Of a stretch of 8,562 nucleotides of DNA, positions 1-6,429 are shown one piece after another. Within the stretch, counting starts at the first letter, position 1; every line of letters starts with the position of its first letter. This stretch comes from Chloroflexota bacterium. GTDB taxonomy: Bacteria; Chloroflexota; Anaerolineae; Anaerolineales; Villigracilaceae. The notes under the pieces were generated by a model that was not told the DNA's origin, made no database searches, and was given only the letters and a program-made list of their open reading frames with translations. The position numbers and the translations under genes are program-made. Location of the stretch: the NCBI GenBank assembly GCA_021796315.1, contig JAJYOH010000234.1, forward strand, positions 1 to 8,562, given 5' to 3'.

Positions 1-1
1 C

Positions 2-1066
2 AAAGTCGGTCTCGAGATCGGCGGCAAAGTGATCCAAGCGCGCAAAGCCGGACATACCGTGGTTGAGATGATCGGCGGACGCAAAGTTCATCCGTGCACA
101 TCCATCCCCGGCGGACTCACCAAAGGCATCACCGAGGAAGAGCGAAAGCAAATCGAAGAAATGGGCAAATGGGCGGTCGAGTTTGGACAATTCAGCCTGA
201 AACTATTCAACGATATTGTGCTGGGTAACAAGCAATACGTTGATCTCATCCTCGGCGATATTTACACCCATCGTACTTACTACATGGGCATGGTAGATGA
301 GAACAACAAAATCAACTTCTACGATGGCAAAGTTCGCGTGGTCGACCCTGATGGAAAGGAATTCGTCAAATACGCGCCGAAGGATTACGCCGAACACATT
401 GCCGAACGTGTTGAGCCGTGGACCTATTTAAAATTCCCTTATCTCAAAAAGGTCGGCTGGAAGGGATTTATAGACGGAAATGATTCCGGCGTCTATTGCG
501 CGACTCCGCTCTCGCGACTCAACGCAGCAGACGGCATGGCGACACCGCGCGCGCAGGAAGAATACGACAATTTCTATAAGACTCTGGGCGGCAAGCCCGT
601 CCATCAACGACTCGCCACGCATTGGGCGCGGCTGATCGAACTGCTTTACGCCGCGGAACGCTGGGTGGAGCTTGCCACCGATCCAGAAGTGACCTCACCC
701 AATTTCCATAACATTCCAACTGAGACACCCACCGAGGGAATAGGCATCGTCGAAGCGCCGCGTGGCACACTGACGCATCACTACACCACCGACGAGCGCG
801 GTTTGTTGACAAAGGTCAATCTCATCGTCGGCACCACCAACAACTACGCACCGATCAGCATGTCTATTAACAAGGCAGCCAGCAGCCTCATTAAACACGG
901 CACAGTTGCAACCGAAGGCATGTTGAACATGGTCGAGATGGCATTCCGCGCCTACGATCCGTGTTTCGGCTGCGCCACACATTCCCTGCCCGGACAGATG
1001 CCGCTCGAAGTGACTGTGCGTGACGCGGAAGGCAAAGCAGTCAAAGTTATCAAACAATATTGCTAA
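2..1066 (+). CDS. hoxH: Group 3 [NiFe] hydrogenase large subunit (HoxH/MvhA-like), 5'-truncated by window edge
   Basis: Catalytic subunit of a cytoplasmic [NiFe] hydrogenase, which oxidises or evolves H2 with a soluble electron carrier. The frame is open from base 2, so the true start and the N-terminal RxCxxC nickel ligands lie outside the window; the GTG at 29 is internal. Visible family blocks are a GGRKVHP...PGG segment near the left edge and the C-terminal DPCFGCATH motif (about 27 residues before the end), whose two Cys bind the Ni-Fe site. After that His comes a 27-residue tail beginning SLPGQMPLE, the usual substrate of a maturation endopeptidase, and such an enzyme is encoded downstream at 1889-2362. 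The GQMPLE tail resembles NAD-linked HoxH (group 3d) more than other types, but group 3c (MvhA) cannot be excluded without the small subunit and diaphorase genes. It stops with TAA at 1064-1066, one base before the ATG of a broken protease-gene copy. Confidence 0.9.
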   Translation, partial: KVGLEIGGKVIQARKAGHTVVEMIGGRKVHPCTSIPGGLTKGITEEERKQIEEMGKWAVEFGQFSLKLFNDIVLGNKQYVDLILGDIYTHRTYYMGMVDENNKINFYDGKVRVVDPDGKEFVKYAPKDYAEHIAERVEPWTYLKFPYLKKVGWKGFIDGNDSGVYCATPLSRLNAADGMATPRAQEEYDNFYKTLGGKPVHQRLATHWARLIELLYAAERWVELATDPEVTSPNFHNIPTETPTEGIGIVEAPRGTLTHHYTTDERGLLTKVNLIVGTTNNYAPISMSINKAASSLIKHGTVATEGMLNMVEMAFRAYDPCFGCATHSLPGQMPLEVTVRDAEGKAVKVIKQYC

Positions 1067-1067
1067 C

Positions 1068-1157
1068 ATGAAAACTCTCGTGATCGGACTCGGCAATTCC
1101 ATTCTCAGCGGCATGTTCAAGATCGGACTGATCTGCCGGTTCATGATCCATACATGA
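1068..1157 (+). pseudogene. Truncated duplicate of the hydrogenase maturation protease start
   Basis: An ATG one base after the hydrogenase stop opens a 29-codon frame. Its first 14 codons match the start of the intact protease gene at 1889 (MKTLVIGLGN then SILS here, PILG there). Identity ends abruptly near 1110, and the frame continues with unrelated residues to TGA at 1155-1157. The Asp-rich metal-site part of the motif (GDDGVG) is missing, so this piece cannot be a working endopeptidase. The placement, tight behind the large subunit gene, looks like the original operon junction before a block was inserted. It may still be translated as a short leader peptide, but nothing in the sequence demands that. 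Confidence 0.75.
1069..1110 (+). repeat. Direct repeat, left copy (protease-gene 5' end)
   Basis: This 42-bp segment matches 1890-1931 with two mismatches (positions 1098 and 1107). Weaker similarity continues leftward to about 1061 (7 of 10 bases including the start codon). It flanks the left side of the inserted block. Confidence 0.9.
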
Positions 1158-1219
1158 CAGCCGCCGAGAGAGCATATCGATTTTCCAGTGATCTACAGGA
1201 AGCGATTCCTGCGCGGTAA
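1107..1219 (+). other. Possible C-terminal tail of an unidentified gene, fused at the repeat junction
   Basis: Just past the repeat, a different frame from the truncated protease copy is open and ends at TAA 1217-1219. It reads ...DRTDLPVHDPY, then MTAAERAYRF, then SSDLQEAIPAR. The composition looks like real protein, and its stop overlaps the TAAGGAG ribosome-binding site of the next gene, a common spacing inside operons. I infer that this is the end of a gene that preceded the 211-residue ORF before the rearrangement. An internal ATG at 1154 would give only a 21-residue peptide. I do not recognise the family. Confidence 0.4.
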
Positions 1220-1228
1220 GGAGAAGCC

Positions 1229-1864
1229 ATGATAACTCAACCTGCTGAACGACACGTCACACACTTGTTCAGATATTCAATCGCCAGCGCAGATATGTAC
1301 TATGCAGAAATGGAACAACGCGATGTATTCCTGAGTTACGATGGACAGGGTAATTTTCGTATTTGTGGCGAAATAGTAGGCGGGGGTTCATCAACGGCAA
1401 CAGACTTGTTCAGGGTATTTCTGGAATATGGGTTGTATTGTTGTTCCTGGTGCAATATGGCAGAGGCGCTTTATCACATGCAAGATTTTGGAGAATGCTT
1501 TGGAAGATCGCTGGCGGCACATCTTAAAGACATTGTCCCGCCGTCCATGTTGGACGATTCGACCGTTCAAGTGCTGAAATGCATCTTCGAAACAGCGGAT
1601 GTTTCTCTTTCCATAGAAAACATCGGCGGCGAAGTGCGCATTGTTATTACGGATTTTCCTTTGGATAAAGCGGCCGAATGTTCCGGGCTGCGGAACGTTG
1701 AACTTGCCCGTCATGGAATCAACTCCATGTGCCAGACTCTGATACAGGGTATAAATCCAAGCCTGCACTTGAGCGCTTCATCCGATGCGCGGTCTGAATT
1801 TATCTACACGATTTCAACGTCAATTTTGCCCGACCACGATGGAGATTCAGCGACAGCATCATAG
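1229..1864 (+). CDS. Unrecognised 211-residue protein inside the hydrogenase operon
   Basis: The start ATG at 1229 is set by a strong ribosome-binding site, TAAGGAG at 1217-1223, five bases upstream. The protein is soluble, with no signal peptide or membrane segment apparent. It has eight cysteines, including a CCxxC cluster at residues 71-75 (YCCSWCN) and single Cys at 46, 90, 118, 151 and 168. The N-terminal half looks mixed alpha/beta. The C-terminal part (about 125-200) has a beta strand (VRIVITD), then PLDKAAECSGL and an amphipathic helix (ELARHGINSMC). The cluster could bind metal or be redox-active, but this is inference. It lies between the hydrogenase large subunit and its maturation protease in a repeat-flanked block, so a hydrogenase accessory role is possible but equally it may be a passenger. 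I do not recognise the family. Confidence 0.7.
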   Translation: MITQPAERHVTHLFRYSIASADMYYAEMEQRDVFLSYDGQGNFRICGEIVGGGSSTATDLFRVFLEYGLYCCSWCNMAEALYHMQDFGECFGRSLAAHLKDIVPPSMLDDSTVQVLKCIFETADVSLSIENIGGEVRIVITDFPLDKAAECSGLRNVELARHGINSMCQTLIQGINPSLHLSASSDARSEFIYTISTSILPDHDGDSATAS

Positions 1865-1888
1865 ACGCACAAAATAGGAACTGCGACC

Positions 1889-2362
1889 GTGAAAACTCTC
1901 GTGATCGGACTCGGCAATCCCATTCTCGGCGATGACGGCGTCGGTTGGACGGTCGCTGAGCAGGTACGCGACGCCCTCGGCTCTTCATCCTGCGTCGAGG
2001 TGGAGTGCGCTTCGCTGGGCGGCCTGAGCCTCATGGAGCGGACACTGGGTTATCAGCGTGTGATCCTGGTCGATGCAATGGAGTCCGGCCAGGGCGCGGT
2101 GGGAAGCGTGAGGGTTTTCCCGCTGCTTGCGCTCCCAAATCCGATGGTGGGCCATTCTGCATCCGCACATGACACTTCCCTGATGACGGCCTTGCAAGTC
2201 GCGCGTTCCATGGGAGCAGAAGTCCCCGAGCGCGTGGATGTGGTTGCAATCGAATCCAAAAATGTGGTTGATTTCTCGGAGGAACTTTCGCCAAAGGTTG
2301 CGGCGGCAGTGCCAGTGGCCGTGCACAAAATTTTAGAGTTGTTAAAAAAGGCATTGGTTTGA
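1889..2362 (+). CDS. hoxW: [NiFe] hydrogenase maturation endopeptidase (HybD/HycI/HoxW family)
   Basis: A 157-residue cytoplasmic endopeptidase, normal length for the family. These enzymes cut the C-terminal extension off the hydrogenase large subunit once nickel is in place. The N-terminal signature GLGNPILGDDGVG spans residues 7-19. By comparison with HybD, the nickel-sensing ligands should be Asp16, Asp62 (in ILVDAME) and His94 (in SAHDTSL); all are present. The start is GTG at 1889 with a weak AGGA about ten bases upstream; the start of the duplicate copy at 1068 is ATG. The likely substrate is the large subunit encoded at 2-1066, now separated from it by the inserted block. The symbol is by analogy to a HoxH-type partner. 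Two hairpins follow the stop codon. Confidence 0.88.
   Translation: MKTLVIGLGNPILGDDGVGWTVAEQVRDALGSSSCVEVECASLGGLSLMERTLGYQRVILVDAMESGQGAVGSVRVFPLLALPNPMVGHSASAHDTSLMTALQVARSMGAEVPERVDVVAIESKNVVDFSEELSPKVAAAVPVAVHKILELLKKALV
1890..1931 (+). repeat. Direct repeat, right copy (start of the intact protease gene)
   Basis: This is the partner of 1069-1110. It begins inside the GTG start codon of the intact protease gene and runs through its first 14 codons. The two copies lie 821 bp apart, measured start to start. Exact recombination between them would delete the intervening block and restore a hydrogenase-protease junction with a one-base gap. Confidence 0.9.
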
Positions 2363-2389
2363 ATGCAGTTGAAAGACACAACCGCATTC
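2361..2389 (+). terminator. Hairpin overlapping the protease stop codon
   Basis: GAATGC (2361-2366) pairs with GCATTC (2384-2389), and GTTG (2368-2371) pairs with CAAC (2379-2382). One A/C mismatch separates the two helices and the loop is 7 nt. No T-run follows, so alone it is a weak terminator. It may protect the 3' end of the hydrogenase transcript or act with the hairpin at 2399-2431. Confidence 0.4.
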
Positions 2390-2398
2390 CCCTATAGA

Positions 2399-2431
2399 AA
2401 GTGGCCGTCATTTTCGAAGTGACGGCCACTT
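2399..2431. terminator. Hairpin shared by convergent genes
   Basis: A perfect 12-bp stem (AAGTGGCCGTCA, 2399-2410, with its complement at 2420-2431) closes a 9-nt loop. It sits between the plus-strand protease gene and the minus-strand phosphofructokinase gene, three bases past the latter's stop. No long T-tract follows on either strand; on the minus strand the stem ends in TT and is followed by TCTATAG. A bidirectional terminator is the natural reading. Confidence 0.6.
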
Positions 2432-2433
2432 GG

Positions 2434-3630
2434 TTATCCTTCGCTGGCCATGATGAAGAGCGGCTTCATCTCAAAATTCTCATACTTGGGGCGATAACGC
2501 GCAGTGTCATAGAATTGCTCAACATTGACAACTTTTTTTGTGGCGGTGATGACATCCAACGGCATATTATCGTAACGCCCATTCTTCAAGACGACCAGCC
2601 GTCCATGCACGCCTTTGAGAAGCAGGTCGAGCGCCAGATTTCCAAATGCCATCGGGACAACAGAGTCAATCGCATCCGGATCGCCTCCGCGCACCATGTA
2701 ACCAAGTTTCTGATCAACAACATCCACTGTCTTGCCGCCGTTGAATTTGGGTGAGACATTCTTCATGGCCGCCGCCACGGCGTCACCAATGCCGCCCAGC
2801 TTGGCGTGTCCATAGGCATCTGTTGCATGTTCCTCAAAGATCATTTCGCCGCCCTCAAACATGGCGCCTTCAGAAACCAGCACGATCGAATAACGGCTGG
2901 GGTTACGCAGACGATCCTTGCTCATCAAATCGGTTAGATGCTCGATATTGAACTTAAATTCAGGGATAACGCATCGATTAGCCGCGCCTGCCATCGTTGG
3001 CAGCATAGCGGTAAACCCGGCGTAACGCCCGAAAACTTCCAGAACCAGAAAGCGTTCGTGTGAGCCTGCAATCGTCCGCAGGCTGTTGGTCAAAGCGATG
3101 GTGCGTGTGACGCAGGTACTGAAGCCAATGCAGTAATCCGTGCCGGGGACATCATTGTCCATTGTTTTCGGAATTGCAACAACCCGGACTCCTTCCTTAT
3201 ATAGCCGCACGCCATAGCTCAAAGTGTCATCCCCGCCAATGGGGACCAGATAATCGACGCCGAGGAAATCAAGATTCTTCAAAACTTCGGGCGTCAGGTC
3301 ATTTCGGTCGGCGTTGAATTTATCCTGCAAATGATCTGGAACATCGGCCTTCTTCACATTTGATGGGTTGGTGCGCGATGTGTGCAGGAACGTTCCGCCT
3401 GTGCGCCCGGCGCGGTTAACGACCTCTTCAGTTAACTCTTGAAAATTATTGCTGTTGTCTGCCTTCTTATCTCGGATCACATCCACCAATCCCGCCCAAC
3501 CGCGGCGAACACCGATGACGCGGCAACCTTCCCGCAAAGCGCGAATGGTCACGGCTCGGATGGCGGGATTCAAACCTGGCACATCTCCCCCGCCTGTCAA
3601 AATAGCAATGGTCCCCGGCTTGGTTGACAT
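2434..3630 (-). CDS. pfp: 6-phosphofructokinase, pyrophosphate-dependent type
   Basis: A 398-residue cytoplasmic phosphofructokinase that phosphorylates fructose 6-phosphate in glycolysis. The N-terminal GGGDVPGLN loop is at residues 13-21. The two positions that separate phosphoryl donors both read as PPi type. The donor motif is GGDDT (132-136), with Asp where ATP enzymes carry Gly. The catalytic motif is PKTMDND (154-160), with Lys155 in place of the Gly of PGTIDND enzymes; Asp158 is the expected catalytic base. The substrate-binding MGR motif appears as EVFGR (198-202), with Phe for Met. The length is greater than the ~320 residues of E. coli PfkA and fits the longer PPi/ATP group. The ATG at 3628-3630 has only a weak GTGAG-like site upstream. 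The gene stands alone between two hairpin terminators, so it is probably monocistronic. PPi use is inferred from residues. Confidence 0.88.
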   Translation of the reverse strand: MSTKPGTIAILTGGGDVPGLNPAIRAVTIRALREGCRVIGVRRGWAGLVDVIRDKKADNSNNFQELTEEVVNRAGRTGGTFLHTSRTNPSNVKKADVPDHLQDKFNADRNDLTPEVLKNLDFLGVDYLVPIGGDDTLSYGVRLYKEGVRVVAIPKTMDNDVPGTDYCIGFSTCVTRTIALTNSLRTIAGSHERFLVLEVFGRYAGFTAMLPTMAGAANRCVIPEFKFNIEHLTDLMSKDRLRNPSRYSIVLVSEGAMFEGGEMIFEEHATDAYGHAKLGGIGDAVAAAMKNVSPKFNGGKTVDVVDQKLGYMVRGGDPDAIDSVVPMAFGNLALDLLLKGVHGRLVVLKNGRYDNMPLDVITATKKVVNVEQFYDTARYRPKYENFEMKPLFIMASEG

Positions 3631-3648
3631 GAGGTCTCACTTTCTGGA

Positions 3649-3662
3649 GAGCAATTTTGCTC
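3649..3662. promoter_or_regulatory. Short dyad in the phosphofructokinase leader, operator candidate
   Basis: GAGCAA (3649-3654) and TTGCTC (3657-3662) form an inverted repeat with a 2-bp centre, 18 bases upstream of the pfp start codon. A TATAAT-like -10 hexamer lies just upstream on the minus strand (3670-3675), but no convincing -35 box has the right spacing. The dyad would fall at or just after the transcription start if that -10 is used. A two-base loop makes an RNA hairpin unlikely, so a protein-binding site is more plausible. Confidence 0.25.
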
Positions 3663-3698
3663 CAATAAAATTATACGCCAAAGGTCAATAAGATTATA

Positions 3699-3731
3699 AA
3701 AACTCCGAGTCCGTGGTGGACTCGGAGTTTT
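3699..3731 (-). terminator. Strong intrinsic terminator of the rarD-epimerase unit
   Basis: A perfect 14-bp stem (AAAACTCCGAGTCC, 3699-3712, pairing with 3718-3731) closes a 5-nt loop. On the minus strand it is followed by a U-rich run (the TTTT of the stem, then TATAATCTTATT). It starts 6 bases past the epimerase stop and separates that unit from pfp. The plus strand also shows T-rich sequence (GCTTTTT), so it could act both ways. Confidence 0.88.
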
Positions 3732-3736
3732 GCTTT

Positions 3737-4744
3737 TTACGGAAATACTTTTTCGTAGACTGTGATGATCCTGTCCCACAAAGCATTGGCATTGGCATCA
3801 ATCGTTTGAAATTCGGGATGCGCTTCATGCCACGCGATGGCGCGCCGCACGCCTTCGGCCCAATTGACTTCGCAGTGATAATCAAGAACAAAACGTTTAA
3901 TTTTGCTGTTGTCAAAAACCACGCTGTTGACTTTATCACCGATGAGGGTACCGGTGAAGTTGGCATCGAACTTTGCCAGCAAATCGGATGGGATGTGGAT
4001 CACGTTCTGGGCCAGACCGAGAGCCTGATACGCTTCGAGATAAATTTGATTCCAACTCAAAACTTCATCTGAGGTTATTTGAAACGCCTCGCTGATTGCT
4101 TTTTCGTTTCCCAGCAAACCGAGGAAACCTTTGGCAAAATCTTCGTTCCACGTCAGCACCCACAACGAGGTCCCATCGCCGGGGATAACGACTTTTTTGC
4201 CGCGCTTCATGCGGTCAATGACCGTCCACGGATGCGCCCAACTGCTGACGCAAAATGGAATTTGCGAAGGTCCATACGTGTGCGATGGCCGGACAATGGT
4301 AACGGGAAATTTTTCATCGCGGTAGGCTTGCATCAATCTTTCTTCGCAGGCAATTTTATTGCGTGAATATTCCCAGAATGGATTCTCAAGCGGCGTCTCT
4401 TCGGTGATAATGTAATTTTGGGGCGGCTTTTGATACGCCGAGGCAGAGCTGATAAAAACAAATTGGTCAGTCTTGCCGCGAAAAAGTTGAAGATCGCGTT
4501 CGATATCCTGTAGGGTAAAAGCGATCCAGTCGACAACAGCGTCGAAACGGTAGCCGCTCAAAAGTTCGGAGAGATGCGAACCGTCAGCGTGGACATCGCC
4601 GATTAGCAAAGTCGCGCCCTGAGGAACGGGATATTTGGTTGAAGCGGAACGGTTTAAAATAAATAGTTCATGCCCGCGCGCCACGGCCAGTTCAGAACAA
4701 GCCGAGCTGATAAGTCCGGTGCCGCCGATAAAAAGAATTTTCAT
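3737..4744 (-). CDS. NAD-dependent epimerase/dehydratase-like (extended or atypical SDR) protein
   Basis: A 335-residue cytoplasmic Rossmann-fold protein. It begins with the dinucleotide-binding GGTGLIS motif (residues 7-13), in place of the common GGTGFIG. It continues with an aspartate after strand three (GDVH, about 49-52), SSASAY (99-104), a YxxxK active-site pair (Tyr126, Lys130 in YSRNK) and a RPSHTYG segment (152-158) typical of nucleotide-sugar epimerases and reductases. The substrate cannot be read from the sequence; a sugar nucleotide or a small carbonyl compound are both possible. Its ATG follows the stop of the upstream permease gene with no gap (TAG then ATG), and its GGAGAAGG ribosome-binding site lies inside that gene, so the two are almost certainly co-transcribed and coupled. 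A strong terminator follows. Confidence 0.82.
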   Translation of the reverse strand: MKILFIGGTGLISSACSELAVARGHELFILNRSASTKYPVPQGATLLIGDVHADGSHLSELLSGYRFDAVVDWIAFTLQDIERDLQLFRGKTDQFVFISSASAYQKPPQNYIITEETPLENPFWEYSRNKIACEERLMQAYRDEKFPVTIVRPSHTYGPSQIPFCVSSWAHPWTVIDRMKRGKKVVIPGDGTSLWVLTWNEDFAKGFLGLLGNEKAISEAFQITSDEVLSWNQIYLEAYQALGLAQNVIHIPSDLLAKFDANFTGTLIGDKVNSVVFDNSKIKRFVLDYHCEVNWAEGVRRAIAWHEAHPEFQTIDANANALWDRIITVYEKVFP

Positions 4745-5644
4745 CTAACCTTCTCCAATTTCAGGCATTGGCTCAGGTGAAATGTTCCGGCGGGCATAAA
4801 GTCCTTCGGCCCAAAAGAGAATCAGCCCGGCCCAGACCATGCTGAAACCGATCAGACGATCATGTGTAAACGGCTCTTTGTAGAGCAACACGCCGAGCAA
4901 GAATTGCATGGTGGGATTGATATATTGAAGAACGCCGATGGTTGTTAACGGGATGCGTCGCGCAGCGGAGGCAAACAACAGCAGCGGAACAGTCGTGACC
5001 AGCCCCGCACCGACCATCATCAAGTTGGATTTGGCGTAGCTATGCAGGAACGCACCCTGACCCGTAAACTCGCAATAGACAAGATAACCGATGGCGACAA
5101 CAAACAAGAGACCTGTTTCAAGCGTTAAACCATACAGCGAGCTTAATGGCGCGGTCTTTTTGACGAGACCATAAAGCCCGAATGTGAAAGCCAGTGTGAG
5201 CGCGATCCACGGAAGCGAGCCGTAGGTGACCGTCAAATAAAGCACACCCACCGCGGCCAAGGCGATGGGAATCCATTGAACTGGGCGAAGCCGTTCGTGA
5301 AAGATAACCACGCCCAACAGGACACTAAATAAAGGGTTGATGTAATAGCCAAGACTCGTCTCGACCACAAAGCCGCTGTTGACTGCCCAAACATAAGTGA
5401 ACCAGTTGACGCTGATCAGCAAGGCGGCGATCAGATAAATGCGGATGGTTTTGGAGTTGAACGTGGCGCGGAAATCCTTCCACTGCCGCGTGACAAATAT
5501 AAAGATGATCAGAAGGATAAATGACCAGGCAATGCGATGACCGATCAACTGCAAAGCAGGGATGGTCTCAAGTTGTTTCCAATAAAGCGGGAAAAGTCCC
5601 CATATCAAATAAGCGCCGACGGCGTAGAGGATGCCTTTTTTCAT
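4745..5644 (-). CDS. rarD: RarD-type EamA/DMT-superfamily permease
   Basis: A 299-residue inner-membrane protein of the drug/metabolite transporter superfamily, with about ten hydrophobic segments arranged as two EamA halves. The start MKKGILYAVGAYLIWGLFPL and the segment SVNWFTYVWAVN are characteristic of the RarD branch (family chloramphenicol-sensitivity proteins); transported substrates of RarD proteins are poorly defined. The frame extends 29 codons further upstream, to 5731, but the ATG at 5642-5644 is preferred. It has a clear AAGGAG ribosome-binding site (5649-5654), it fits the family's N-terminus, and the longer form would run through the hairpin at 5690-5720. The stop TAG abuts the ATG of the epimerase gene. 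A TATACT hexamer (5668-5673) could be its -10, without a good -35. Confidence 0.88.
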   Translation of the reverse strand: MKKGILYAVGAYLIWGLFPLYWKQLETIPALQLIGHRIAWSFILLIIFIFVTRQWKDFRATFNSKTIRIYLIAALLISVNWFTYVWAVNSGFVVETSLGYYINPLFSVLLGVVIFHERLRPVQWIPIALAAVGVLYLTVTYGSLPWIALTLAFTFGLYGLVKKTAPLSSLYGLTLETGLLFVVAIGYLVYCEFTGQGAFLHSYAKSNLMMVGAGLVTTVPLLLFASAARRIPLTTIGVLQYINPTMQFLLGVLLYKEPFTHDRLIGFSMVWAGLILFWAEGLYARRNISPEPMPEIGEG

Positions 5645-5689
5645 ATTTCTCCTTGTGGATGCGAGCAAGTATACACCCGTGATTAAAGC

Positions 5690-5720
5690 AATTCCTCGCC
5701 GCAAGATACGACGAGGAATT
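5690..5720 (-). terminator. Hairpin between the DUF2203 gene and rarD
   Basis: A 9-bp perfect stem (AATTCCTCG, 5690-5698, with 5712-5720) extends to 12 bp with a 7-nt loop only in minus-strand RNA. There, position 5711/5699 forms a U-G wobble; in plus-strand RNA it is an A/C mismatch. It lies 18 bases past the stop of the DUF2203 gene and is followed by GCTTTAATC, only moderately U-rich. A minus-strand terminator or transcript-end structure is likely. Confidence 0.6.
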
Positions 5721-5738
5721 ACCTGCGCCATAAAAGTA

Positions 5739-6122
5739 TTAGAAAGTTTCTAACGGCTGACGACCTGCAAAACCTGCATCTATCTCATGCCAATATTCAA
5801 TTTGTCGTTCGCCGTATTTCCAGCACAAGCAGACTTCATGTCCATCGCGTAGCGCAGGGAAATCCAACAGTCCCGTATTAATATCCTTGACCTGAACCCC
5901 GGTCTTCTGGATGCGATGCAAAAGATCATCGAGCCGGTCAAAACTCTTAACCAGCTTACTCATGGCCGGGTTGCCCCCGTTCCCAGCGGAACGCTCGATG
6001 GCCGACCAGGTCTCAGGCTGAGTTGTCAAAATCTTCTGGCGGATCTTTTGGACTTCATCCATCAGCGGACGGATGATTTCGAGAGCAGTGTTGGCTTCTT
6101 TAAGTGTAAAGTAATGCGGCAT
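5739..6122 (-). CDS. DUF2203 family protein
   Basis: A 127-residue small soluble protein. It starts with the FTLKEAN motif and a helical stretch up to about residue 75. It then carries the conserved core GVQVKDINTGLLDFPALRDG, CLCWKYGE and the C-terminal WHEIDAGFAGRQPLE, the hallmark of the DUF2203 family. The biochemical function of the family is unknown to me. A coiled-coil-like helical hairpin followed by a compact beta region is what the sequence suggests. The ATG at 6120-6122 has a modest AGGA upstream and a TATAAT hexamer at 6140-6145, about 17 bases before the start; no clear -35 is seen. It appears to be a single-gene unit, with a hairpin after its stop. Confidence 0.85.
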   Translation of the reverse strand: MPHYFTLKEANTALEIIRPLMDEVQKIRQKILTTQPETWSAIERSAGNGGNPAMSKLVKSFDRLDDLLHRIQKTGVQVKDINTGLLDFPALRDGHEVCLCWKYGERQIEYWHEIDAGFAGRQPLETF

Positions 6123-6158
6123 ATATATCCTATTAGCTTATTATACTTAATTTAAACA

Positions 6159-6184
6159 CTCAGGCTGCCGAATGGCGGCTTGAG
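6159..6184. terminator. Hairpin downstream of the copper chaperone gene
   Basis: An 11-bp stem with a GAAT loop forms between 6159-6169 and 6174-6184. Two pairs are G-U in plus-strand RNA and would be A/C mismatches in minus-strand RNA. Both flanking genes are on the minus strand, and on that strand the arm is followed by TGTTTAAATT, weakly U-rich. It may end the copZ transcript imperfectly. A second small hairpin (TCCCGG 6194-6199 with CCGGGA 6211-6216) overlaps the end of that gene. Confidence 0.35.
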
Positions 6185-6205
6185 ATAATTCGTTCCCGGA
6201 ATTTA

Positions 6206-6418
6206 TTAGACCGGGATGGCCTGATAGCCTTTTTCCTGTACCGCCGCAATAATATCCGCTTCCGTAAGCTTGGCTTCGTCAAACTCGACAATCATTTGCT
6301 GTTTGTGATAGCTGGCGTTGATTTCCTTGATGCCTGATAATTCGTCTTCGATGCTTTCCAATGTCATCGAGCAATTCGAGCAGTGCATATCTGGAACGCT
6401 GAAAGTTTTTTTAATCAT
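6206..6418 (-). CDS. copZ: CopZ-like copper chaperone (HMA domain)
   Basis: A 70-residue single-domain heavy-metal-associated protein with a beta-alpha-beta-beta-alpha-beta layout. The metal-binding loop is MHCSNC (residues 11-16; Cys13 and Cys16 bind Cu(I)). The C-terminal KGYQAIPV is also typical. It should ferry Cu(I) in the cytoplasm to the CopA-type ATPase encoded upstream on the same strand. Its ATG is preceded by GAGAGG on the minus strand, and only 11 bases separate it from the stop of the cupredoxin gene, so those two are probably one transcript. The strong hairpin at 6801-6838 separates both from the ATPase gene. Confidence 0.9.
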   Translation of the reverse strand: MIKKTFSVPDMHCSNCSMTLESIEDELSGIKEINASYHKQQMIVEFDEAKLTEADIIAAVQEKGYQAIPV

Positions 6419-6429
6419 GATTGCCTCTC

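Noticed and set aside
203..812. Minus-strand open frames across the hydrogenase large subunit
   Set aside because: They overlap a clear coding region with conserved motifs and show no protein-like features or ribosome-binding sites of note.
1107..1889. Insertion sequence or intron in the hydrogenase operon
   Set aside because: No transposase, reverse transcriptase or terminal inverted repeats are visible; the flanking repeat is part of the protease gene and too long and too diverged for a typical target-site duplication.
5645..5731. A 29-residue N-terminal extension of RarD
   Set aside because: The internal ATG at 5644 has AAGGAG and matches the family start; the extension crosses a hairpin and resembles no signal or domain.
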